A stretch of 64,000 nt of DNA, taken from Glossina fuscipes (Eukaryota; Arthropoda; Insecta; Diptera; Glossinidae). The translations under genes and the position numbers were made by a program. The stretch spans positions 15,240,885 to 15,304,884 of the forward strand of contig NW_023998417.1 of NCBI RefSeq assembly GCF_014805625.2, read 5' to 3'. The notes beneath the pieces were generated by a model. The model did no database searches. It saw only the letters and a list, made by a program, of their open reading frames with translations, and was not told the origin of the DNA. Shown here piece after piece: positions 36,340-46,465 of the stretch (the first letter of the stretch is position 1; every line of letters begins with the position of its first letter).

Positions 36340-38775
36340 GTATTTATTTTTAATAGGTAAACATCCCTACTAACCTATCTAGTAACTATGACGTATATAT
36401 ATGATATAAATACAACATTTTCTACAATAATAAGGAAGAAAATCTTATCATTTCCATAAACAATTCATGCACACATATAAGTTATGTTGTTATGCTATGC
36501 TATTCCCCTTGGCATTCATGCATACGGAACACTTGATGGGTAAACAACAAATAATCTAAGAAAGATTTTTATGTTATTCCATAAAAGATATCAGATTTAT
36601 TACGAAAGATTTTCTTTGTATAAGACCAGGATAATATTCAAATTAAATTAGCCAATGCACTCGGAGAGCAGTAGACGCCCTAAGCCGATTACAAATGCAG
36701 GCTACAAGTACAATGCACAAATACTTGAAAAGTTTCTTTTTTAGAATCTTGAGATCGCTTTATTTAAATGGCTTAGAAGAAGACTTGCAACTTATGTGCA
36801 CAGGGGCTTACATCTCTTTCCAACTAAAGAACACTACTTGATTATGGCTCAAAACCATAATAGAATGTACGTTCGACACTGATTGGCATGGAATAACAAC
36901 GTTTCGGGATGGACGCTAAATAAAATTGAATAATGATCACGGTTTACTGCCTACGCTGAATTGTTCTTGAATTTTTCGCTTCGATTAATATTCGTTGATG
37001 GAAAGGATTTCACTCGAGGTTAATCTCACTTTTATATGTTAACTTGATTGTCTCGTCGATTGTGCGGTACAAAAACTCTTATTAGACTTTTTATCGCCAC
37101 ATCTGTAAATCAACAGCAATAGCAGCAACAAAATTATAACTCGTCGCAAACAACTTGTAGACAGACCTTCTCAAGCATTTATAAATACAGTACGTATGTG
37201 TACGGGGAAACGGAAGTAACATAACTAGAAGGGGTTAAATTGTTACGTGACTAAAAAAAATAGCATATGTACTTTTTTATGTTGTTGATGTTGTTTTTAG
37301 GGATTTTGTTCCACATTTGATTTTTGCTTTTTGCTTTTTTTTCCCACACACCAAGTAGGTAGCAAATGCCAACTACAAAAAGAAGAAAAGAAGAAAGATA
37401 AAACATGAAAACCTTTTTTTATATCCAAAAGCCAACACAATCACACAGATCGGCCACATACAGACGCTGTCTAACTTATCTATGTCGACAAAAAGAAAAA
37501 AGAAAAACTGGCTCAGGAGCAAAACAAAAACTTGAAAGTGTCACTGCTATATAGGCGCCTGAATGAATCTTGTCCATAGAATAAAACACAAGTCCACGCA
37601 CACACAAAGGCATTTATTGCACAGATATTATTCATGGCCGCTTTAGAAGTTTAGTTTCGTAGAGATAAGAGGTGTATGAGCGTGTATTTACAATGTAATG
37701 TGTGCTTAAATAATTCTGAGGCGCTCAAACCAGCATGCATGTAATACACGTACGTATGTACATGCAAGCAAACAGCATTTAAGGACATCGTTTTATTTTC
37801 TAATGTACACAAAGTGAAGAAACAGCAGGCCTTTGCACCACTTACCGCTCATAAAATATATATACGTGCATGTACATGGACACGTCGGCACTTACCGTAT
37901 GTATGATTGCTTTGGTTATAAATGTGTGACATTATAATAAATAAATAATGATAACCTTTTTCTTTGCAAACATTATATGTACTTCTGTGTGGGTGTGTCA
38001 GACCATTTAGTTTACAGATTTTCTTTCACTGCACAAAATTGCTAAGAATATGAATTTATGAGAAAGCGAAAGAGTCTGCATCTGCTATACTTATTTAGTA
38101 TGCGAAAGTATATCCAAAACACATACATATTAACGTTTGTACGCAGAATTGCATGTTTATGTGTATCATTTTAGTGATTGTGGTTAACACCCAGACTATT
38201 TTAAAGAATATGTAATAATAACTTCTATTCCATATTATTGACTATACAGTGTTCTCGCTATGAAGGCAGTGATTTTGTCTAAGCCGAGCTGGGCTGTCAG
38301 ATGTCCACATGCTGTCAATTCTATTTCCTTTAGTTAAACGCAATAATTGAAAACGACTTGATTTGCTATTAACTGTTTTTCATGTGTCTTACGAACAATC
38401 ACAAACGCACGCGTCTATACAAATGCATACATGCATAAAAATATACATACAACATATATTCATCCGCATTTATGTGTATTACATTGTTATTTTCATTTGC
38501 TGCCATAACCAGATAAGTGCTTTCTTGGCTGCTATTCTCTTGCTCCCTGATAGTAGCTGTCTGTCTCCCCTTCGGCTTAAATGTCTCTTTGCTTATGTGT
38601 CCATTTAAACATTCGTAGCTTTCGATTTGTTAGCTCGATTGACTAACTGTTCAAGCCTGTCAGTACTACAGTTTACAGTTTGTAGATACTCAGTATGTAT
38701 TTACATTTCTGCTAGACGCACAGCTGGCACATCTTTAACATTCCCATAGAATCTTTACACATACTCACTCTAAGT

Positions 38776-38793
38776 TGATATATATATATAAGT

Positions 38794-38843
<50 letters not shown>

Positions 38844-38845
38844 TT
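38776..38845. repeat. (TA)n microsatellite with duplicated flank
   Basis: Long TA tract. The string AGTTGATATATATA occurs at its left edge and again about 18 bases on, which suggests slippage that copied the flank. Confidence 0.85.
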
Positions 38846-40104
38846 GCAATAACAAACGCCTACATCGGCCAACATAAAAGATGTATATATTCATATATAT
38901 ATATGTGTGTTAATATAGTCAATGTCATTGAACAAATACACACGTAACATTATATGCTATGTACGAATACATATATTTGCCTCCATGTATCCGTGTTTGT
39001 CCATTTGTAAGCGACTTTCAACAAGTCTATTCATTTCCTACTCGCAAAGTAGTTATTATTAGTTCTATTTATTTTTGTATTTGCCTGAGCAAACATTTAG
39101 ATTGAGCAATCATCTCATGAATGCTCTTGGTATGTAAATATGAAGCGCACACCATTATGCATTCACATATTAACACACACACGCACACGCACACGCATAT
39201 TCACACAAAGCCGTATAAATGCCATATTCACACACCATACAATCTACAATTGCCGGGCTGGATGCAATTGCTGTGAAAATAAATGCATACATATGCGGTT
39301 GAATATGCTATAATTGGCTAATCCACAATTTAATTTGAATAAGCTTACAAAGACCAATTGAACGTATATGAAAATTTTTATATAAGTCTTAAATAAATAC
39401 ACACATGTATATGTCATTTTTTAAGGAAAAACATTATATCCAACTAAATGTACTTAAGGAAAGCGGCAGCTTTACTGCACTTACTTAATATGACAACAGC
39501 AAGTAATGTTTGCCGATAAGTTAAAGCTAGCTTTAATACACGTCGGAAAAAGTCCTCAAATATTTGAATTATGGTAATATTAGAAAATTGTAGAAATTAA
39601 TCTATGATACGTAATTATCAACGTAGAAAGAGAGAATATAAAAAAAAAAATTTCAGTTAAATATTTTATTTCCCTTATGAGATAGTAAGAACCAATCCAT
39701 CAGCCCTTATTCTATTTCAATAAAAGCTGTTTGTATCACGTTATCAATTCCCAACTTATTGCGTGAAAAGAACTCACTTCAGCGGTCAATTTTTAAGTTT
39801 TTCAAGCAAAGGATCATCTATGTTTTCCAATTGCTTGCTATAAACAACTTCAGGTTGTGCTTAACAATTCCCACAGAACCGCATCTAAAACCACGCCTTC
39901 GTTGCTAAGCTTTAAACAAAAGCATATGTCCATGTCTTGATATGTAAAATTCCATCTAATCAAACCAATCAGTCTAATCAAGTGTAAACGCTTCATCTAA
40001 TCAAAATAATTAAAAGCTTTTGCTGTCAAATTTGAAACACCGCGAATATCTTAAGCAGATAAATGATTAGCTGAAGTGAAATTGTATCAAGTCTTGTGTT
40101 GAAG

Positions 40105-40123
40105 CCAAAGAAACGACTCCACG
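40105..40123 (+). promoter_or_regulatory. ERSE-like element upstream of calnexin
   Basis: CCAAA, nine bases, then CCACG (followed by T), against the ER stress response element CCAAT-N9-CCACG. Only the last base of the first half differs. The CCACGT part also contains the ACGT core that XBP1/ATF6-type factors bind. Calnexin is a known unfolded-protein-response target, so the element could be functional. It lies 1.4 kb from the start codon, and the transcription start is not known. One match in this much sequence could be chance. Confidence 0.3.
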
Positions 40124-40868
40124 TAATGTTATCCTCTTCCTAAAATGTTAATGCAGAATGAAGGAAACCTGCGCATTGTTCTAGGAACAGTAATGGATTT
40201 TTTTTTCAGTAGTTGAGTGAAAATAGACTATTTTTTGAATTATTAACCAAATTATCTAAATAGTAAAGAATATAATATACCTTCAATGTTAATCAAATCG
40301 CCTTCTAAAATTAAAATTGCTGTTCACCTCGTATGAAAATAATAGGGAAATAATTTAATGTAAAATATTTATGGCCATTTTTACTGAACCTTTTAGACTG
40401 TTCTTCTAACTTTGCAATTCAATTTAATTATACGGCAGCACATCTAATTGTGGAATGAATTTGCCTTTTTGTGGAATGAAGAATTTCACCAAACTGTTCA
40501 AAACTTCACATCACAAATTTATGTCTTCTCTTTTAAACATTCGAAATGAGAATCTATTTATGCTTCCTCTTTTTTCCACAACTAGAATTCACCGTAAAAA
40601 AGCCGCACTATACTCTTAGTATGTTCCTATTTTCTCATCAAGGTGATCAAGTATTTGTGGTTTCAATTAAGGAAAGGGTTTTCTGCACAAATATCCTAAA
40701 GATCAAATTTCATTAGCAAATTTTTTTATTCGTGCATCACCTTTATTTAATATAACCGAGCCAAAAGTTTATTCTTTATTTTCTATAGGTAAATATAGCC
40801 AAGTATTTTGTTCTATTGTAACTATTGTTACAGCGATGACAAACTTTCTCTCTGTTCAAAATTGTCAG

Positions 40869-40976
40869 TCAATAATAAATAGAATCTCTATTAAAAATAA
40901 TTGCTCAATAATAAGTAGAATCTCTGTTAAAAACAACAAGTCAATAATAGCTAGAATCTCTGTTAAAAATAATCAA
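40869..40976 (+). repeat. 36-bp minisatellite, three units
   Basis: Units begin at 40869, 40905 and 40941 with TCAATAATA, share TAGAATCTCT and TTAAAAA in register, and are exactly 36 bases apart. The third unit is slightly truncated and is followed by another TCAATAAA. Confidence 0.85.
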
Positions 40977-41140
40977 TAAAGATATTTGATTGTTCGTTCA
41001 CAATAGAACAGCAATTAGGTTACGTCACATACGATTGGATTCTTACTTTAAAAGAAGAAGAAACGCAAACCGGTAAAGAAAAAACAATTTTTTTTGTGAA
41101 TAACAACCCCGTTAAAAACCACTATTTTTGTAAAGCTTTT

Positions 41141-41242
41141 CGTATGAATTGATAAAAACGGTGGTGCAACTAAATTGTTGCGTATGAGTTGATAAAAACC
41201 AAGGTGCAACTAAATTGTTGCGTATGAGTTGATAAATACCGT
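41141..41242 (+). repeat. 40-bp minisatellite, two and a half units
   Basis: Units begin at 41141, 41181 and 41221 with CGTATGA(A/G)TTGATAAA. The first two share GGTGCAACTAAATTGTTG at the same offset and the third is partial. The array ends 290 bases before the calnexin start codon. Confidence 0.85.
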
Positions 41243-41531
41243 AGTTTGTCGAATATGTTAATCCAGAACACGGAAAAAAGTTATCGAATCTGTTTACTAA
41301 AACGCGAAGTTGACTACATTACATTAACTATCTTCTCTTTCAATACTGCTGACTAGTTTTTTTTTTGTTACAAATTTTCATTGAATTTTTGTTCGATAAA
41401 GGAATAATTGGGGTGAGCGCAATAATTTAATTAAAATAAATCAAGTAGAATAGTGGAAGTAATTCCATTCGGTCATAAAATCAATTTTCTTGGATTGCAG
41501 TGCGAAAGTATTTTGAAAAAGCAAAAATACA

Positions 41532-44500
41532 ATGCGAAAATTGGATCATAAATTTCCAAGCGTTGCGTTGCTATTAGTTGTCCTCCTAATTAGTAGCAAG
41601 TGCATAAATAATGTTGCCGGAAGAGAAGCGGAAGATGACGATTATGAAGATGAGTTTGACGGCCGTACGGACAACACAGAAATGAATGAAGAAAAAGTAA
41701 GTTAAGAGTATTTGCTGAAGTGCCGGCAAATTTTCAATTCGGAAGTTCAAAGTACACGTCAGAGTTTGTGGCTTCGCAAATCGATGTGAAAGCGTAAACA
41801 CGAGAAAAATGTGGCTGTAACTAAAGCTTGCAACGTCTAATTGAATGATTATTTATTCTAATTGGGTGAATCCACTCTGAAGTTCATTGAACTGCTCTCT
41901 GTCCGGAATGTGGTGTATCGAATATAAAGAAGGGGTGTGACATAACCTCATTTCATCATTGAGTGATAGTATGTTGTATTTACACTTGTCAAGCGAAAAG
42001 TTACCAGATTGGTCTTTCCGATAGAATGAAATATGATGATCGGTTAAGAAGACTCAGACCAAACAATTTAATTCTAATGCAATTAAATATGTAACTATAA
42101 ATTGATAGGGCCCAAACATTTGCATTCTAGTAACAGTTTTCGCTTATGAAATAAGCCAAAGCATGAAGAAGTGTCTTAAAATATTAATCTAAAAATAATT
42201 TTAAATTCAATAATAATTTTAGAAGCACAATTCAGCTCCATTGGCTACGGATGACAACGGTATAGAAATTACATATGAAAGTCCCAAATATGATATCGCG
42301 AACTTCTATTTTATTGATCATTTTGATGATACTGAGATGTCCCAAAAATTATGGGTCAAATCGCAGGCAAAAAAAGATGACATAGCTGAAGAAATAGCAA
42401 AATATGACGGCATTTGGAATTGGGAAGCCCCGCAGCGTATTGTATGGAAAGACGATGTCGGTCTGGTATTGAAATCTAAAGCTAAACATGCTGCTATTGC
42501 TGCCCGTCTTGTGAAGCCGTTCACTTTTACGGAAAACAAGCACCTTGTAGTACAGTACGAAGTCACGATGCAGGTGAGCAAACAAAAAGGAAATAAGATA
42601 CATTTCAGGTGTATGTCTCCTTTTAATGCCATTGTTGAAAGGTAATTGGCTTTTGTTTCCTTAGACTAAGTGTTAACCTTACTTTTTGCTTCCTAAATAA
42701 GCGATACCAAATTTTCTGTGTATGCTGAGCTTTTTAGCTTCTTAAGATTTCAACATGACGCAACCGAACCCAACCCAACCAACCCAAGATTCAATTATAT
42801 TTAAAAATTTTCTTGTTTTGAAAATTAGTCAAAAAAAGTTGTACCCGAAGTGTCTTCGGCCCAGAAATGCGTAAATAGCTTTCATAGCCAATGCCTTCTT
42901 TAAAATCTGCAATCTGACATGTAATGATGTGAAAAAATGAAAATAAAAGAAGAAGGCGAACCCTGATTTTATAAGCAGTCCTATATTTACATACTTATAT
43001 GCTTTGTTCTCTTTTTTTAATTTCCGTATTAACAGGAAGGTCAAGAATGTGGCGGTGCTTACATTAAATTATTATCAGCGGACCCGGAATCCGAAGACTT
43101 AACTATGGTACATATATTTCATATAACTTACAGATTTTTTCATTCATTCTTAACATGCTTTCATTTTTGTTAGTTTAATGATAAGACCCCATATACTATA
43201 ATGTTTGGACCGGATAAATGTGGCAATGATATCAAAATGCATTTCATATTTCGTCACGTCAACCCAATTAATGGCAGCATTACAGAAAAACATTGCCGCA
43301 AACCCAAGTATATAAAATTTTTGCGACCCCATTTTAATATATTTATTTTTTACTATAATATCTACCCAGGGAACGTTTAGAAGAGCCTTTTAAAGATAAA
43401 CTACCACATCTGTATCGTTTGGTGGTCAGACCGGATAATACTTATGAAATTTCCGTGGATCACAAAGTCATTAATATTGGATCGTTGTTAACTGATTTTA
43501 CGCCACCTGTTAATCCGCCGAGCACCATAGACGATCCTCAAGACAAGAAGCCTGATGATTGGGATGAACGTGAAAAGGTCTCATTTTGTTGAGTGAAATT
43601 GTTTGGACATTTATTAATGTAATCCGTTTCCAAACGCAGATAACAGATCCAACAGCAAAAAAACCGGATGACTGGGATGATGATGCTCCACCTCAGGTGC
43701 CTGACGCAAACGCTGCTATGCCCGATGGCTGGCTAGAAGATGAGCCTGAAATGATACCGGGTAATAACAAAGGCGCGTGCCCATTTGCGCAATATTTTCT
43801 ATTATTGTAAACTTACAGATCCTTCAGCTACTATACCAGAGGACTGGGATTTTGAAATGGATGGCGAATGGGAAGCACCACTAGTTGATAACCCTATCTG
43901 TGAAAAAGCACCGGGCTGCGGTACATGGAAAGCACCTTTGATAAGCAATCCAAACTATAAAGGCAAGTGGCGTGCCCCGCTGATCAAGAATCCTAACTAT
44001 AGAGGCAAATGGACACCACGGAAAATAGCGAATCCCGACTTTTTTGAAGATTTAAATCCCTACAAAATGACGCCAATCGTAAGACTAGTTAAATTTGGAA
44101 ATCAAGACGAAAAGCATCAAGAAGAAATATTTGTACTTTTAGGCTTCGGTTGGAATTGAGTTGTGGTCAATGTCAAACAACATATTATTCGACAATTTAA
44201 TCATAACCGATGACGTCAATGTTGCTCTGGACTATGCAACTCAAACATTTGATGTTAAACGCAAATATATTGAAAAAAAATCGGTAAGTTGCAAGTGATG
44301 TAAAGGATTTATCGCACGCAAGCTCATTTTCTTTTTTAAAACACTACAATGTCTTAAGAAAACCTGGTGGTATCGTTTAATGCGCCACATTAATTATAGA
44401 CCCGGATTGTGGGCCTTATATATTTTGTACATCTCGATACCAGCCAGTTGTTATGTCTATTACTTATATCGTCGTGCCAAAGAGGTTTCTACCAAATAGT

Positions 44501-46465
44501 TTTTGTGTTGTAAAGCTTGTGTTGCTAAATAGCCAGATTTTCAGTTTATGTTGCTTATTATTGCTTGTGTGAATTTTTAATTATAGGATTCAGTGTTGAA
44601 CCAAACTAAAGCGTTCTTTAAAGAGAGTCCTTGGGCCTGGTTTGTAATAGCTATGATTATTGTGCTACCTTTGACTTACTATTGCTTTATATATAATAAT
44701 AAAAAGGTAATATCGCTAGTTCCGCAATCGTTCAAACCAATGTTGCTGTTAAATATCGGATAGGCTTTTTAAAAAAAAAATTTGTTTTTCTCAACATTAA
44801 TGCAGGATGGTTGTGCAGATGCTAAGAAAACCGATGCAATTCAGCCTGATGACATTAGTAACGCAGATGGTGGCAATGGTGATAAAAATTCTAATTCTAA
44901 AAAGAAAAAGTCAGATTTAGAAGTTAAAGCCGCGGATGCCACAGAAACCAATGCTGAAAATGAATTTCCTGACGATGAAAGTGACAGCAAAGACAAAGAC
45001 TTGACCGAATCATTCGAAATAGAAGACGGTTCTGAAGACAAAGATGGAGAGGTAAGTGCTTAATTAAATAGGGGAATAAAAAACTCAAGCAAAGGTTTAT
45101 GAGCCCTTCTGCGTTAAAACTTTAAATAATCCAACCAAATATTCGAGTAAAATTTGCCTGAAATGTTATTAAAATATATAATAATAAAAAGGTAAATCAC
45201 TTGATTTGCAGTCGCTCACACAAACGCACTGCGAAACATCCATTAGCTTAATTTTTCAATAAGTTTTTTAATTATGTGTAACCTTAATGCAGGAAAGTGA
45301 TGTAGATGCTAAGAAAATTGGTGCAATTCAGCCTAATGATATTCGAAATGATGGCGGTGATGGAGACAGTTCCAAAAAGAAAAAATCGGATGTAGAAGCT
45401 AAAGCCGCTGGGGTCATAGAAACCGATGTTCTTGACGACGACACTGATGATAAAGACAAAGAGTCGACTGAATCGTTCGAAGTGGGACAGGGTCATAAAG
45501 GTGGAGAGGTAAGCTCTTAATTAATTGCTTAGATACATGTGTTTTGGAGGTGCAGAAAAAACATGAAACTTTGTATTTCTTTAAAATACAATTAGCGTTT
45601 AATAATATTTTAAAATTTTAAAAATTCACTCAATGAGTTGGATAGAAGTTTTGCCGTCGAAATGTTATAAATTAAGGGATTATAAAGTTTCGTAACAATT
45701 GGGGACGAATTGTTCGAAATTGTTTGTGCAAATTTTCAAAATTCGTTCACCAAAAACGTGCGAATTACAAGAACGAACTGACATCGAAACAAAAAATGAT
45801 TAGTAAATATGATCGGAACGGTAGGATTAAATATATTTACGCCTATGATGGTCGGTAAAAGTTGTGCTCTCTAACCTTAATTTCTACTGGGAATATTAAA
45901 ACAGAACGCGGCTTTCCATTATTGATGAAACGCAGACACCTGCCCAACATTGTTATAGAGTTGAAGTGTATAGAATGCTAGCAAAACATGCTCGATTTCA
46001 ATGAAGCGATTTGTGGAAACATCGTCGTAGGGCAAGTTTTCCTTGTTCTAAACGGACCATGTAACTGCGAGCGAATTTACATTTAGGTCGTCTGTAGTTG
46101 CAACGTAAAAGTTCGCTTATCAAATTGAATAGTAATAAGTAAATTCGAAAGCTATCGTTTCGCTACAGCGAATGGTAAAATAACACAAATCACTTTAAAA
46201 GTTAGTATAGTTCTGCCCCCTTGCTCGTAAGCACAAATATTTTGTATAAAACTTTCGCGTTTTTCCACCTGAATATCAATTTGGATTGGTCCCTTAATAT
46301 TTATATATATAATAGAATGAATTCCTTCTCCTCTGCCTATTTATGCGTATATATGTCTGTAAAAAGATTTTCGCACAAAACTCACTGTTCTTTCTTTTTT
46401 CGTTTTGTTTACAGGAAGACACAACAAAGCCGCGCAAGCGGCGCGTGCGCAAAGATGAATCATAA
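41532..46465 (+). CDS. Cnx99A: Calnexin, ER lectin chaperone, thirteen exons
   Basis: ER membrane chaperone that binds monoglucosylated N-glycoproteins and recruits PDI-type partners. Exons: 41532-41696, 42223-42573, 43036-43107, 43174-43307, 43370-43577, 43640-43760, 43819-44078, 44143-44283, 44359-44484, 44587-44706, 44806-45051, 45293-45508 and 46415-46465. All junctions are GT-AG; all are phase 0 except those after exons 4 (phase 2) and 6 (phase 1). Residues 1-25 are a signal peptide, followed by an acidic stretch. The lectin domain has Cys177 and Cys212 and motifs [31 protein letters not shown] and IELWSMSNN. The P-domain has four PxDWD-type and four NPxYxGxW-type repeats, with Cys378/Cys384. 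An extra Cys237 sits in EKHCRKPK. The last exon gives a basic tail (KPRKRRVRK) like calnexin's ER-retention end. If every exon were joined the protein would be 736 residues. One transmembrane exon and one tail exon would give about 612-624, close to fly calnexin. The symbol assumes Cnx99A rather than a paralogue. Confidence 0.93.
44359..44484 (+). other. Calnexin transmembrane exon, version A (or alternative last exon)
   Basis: 42 codons in phase 0. It contains [14 protein letters not shown] and a hydrophobic run to RRAKE, matching the RPWLWxxYIL segment at the start of the calnexin membrane helix. Its donor is GTTTCT, far from the GTAAGT consensus. Without splicing the frame continues for four codons (V, S, T, K) to a TAG at 44497-44499, so it could end a 530-residue isoform without the acidic tail. 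No AATAAA was identified in the 102 bases before the next exon. Confidence 0.8.
44587..44706 (+). other. Calnexin transmembrane exon, version B
   Basis: 40 codons in phase 0. It contains [19 protein letters not shown] followed by NNKK, again the calnexin membrane segment but clearly diverged from version A. The donor GTAATA is acceptable. It can follow exon 8 directly and lead into either tail exon. Confidence 0.85.
44806..45051 (+). other. Calnexin cytosolic tail exon, copy 1
   Basis: 82 codons in phase 0, rich in Asp, Glu, Lys and Ser. [12 protein letters not shown] matches the conserved KKTDAPQPD stretch of animal calnexin tails. TESFE and the DGE end are shared with copy 2. Ser/Thr next to acidic residues are potential CK2 sites. 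Confidence 0.85.
45293..45508 (+). other. Calnexin cytosolic tail exon, copy 2
   Basis: 72 codons in phase 0, paralogous to the previous exon: DAKK, AIQP, KKKKSD, KAA, TESFE and GGE occur in the same order. The flanks are alike too. Both exons follow CTTAATGCAG-like or ATTAATGCAG acceptors and end GAGAGGTAAG, followed by CTTAATTAA in the intron. The duplication therefore took intron edges with it. Confidence 0.85.

Larger units (their letters stand above)
30658..40104. other. Large gene-poor region
   Basis: About 9.4 kb with no recognised gene. It holds a 19-base A-run at 32496-32514, GCAT, AAT and TA arrays listed separately, overlapping open frames on both strands in a less AT-rich patch at 35410-35799 that match nothing I know, and a B-box-like string at 35995. 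It may be intronic, for instance upstream of the calnexin coding exons. Confidence 0.45.
40124..41500. other. Calnexin upstream region (promoter or 5' UTR intron)
   Basis: No coding frame is evident. It contains the two minisatellites listed separately. A polypyrimidine tract and AG end at 41500, 31 bases before the calnexin start codon. This indicates a spliced leader, so all or part of this stretch is probably the first intron. A possible leader donor (G|GTAAAT) lies at 40789. Confidence 0.5.

Noticed and set aside
42318..42632. Minus-strand open frames opposite calnexin exon 2
   Set aside because: Antisense shadows of a well-conserved coding exon.
43586..43810. Continuous frame across calnexin introns 5 and 6
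   Set aside because: It arises from reading short introns; the family alignment requires splicing.
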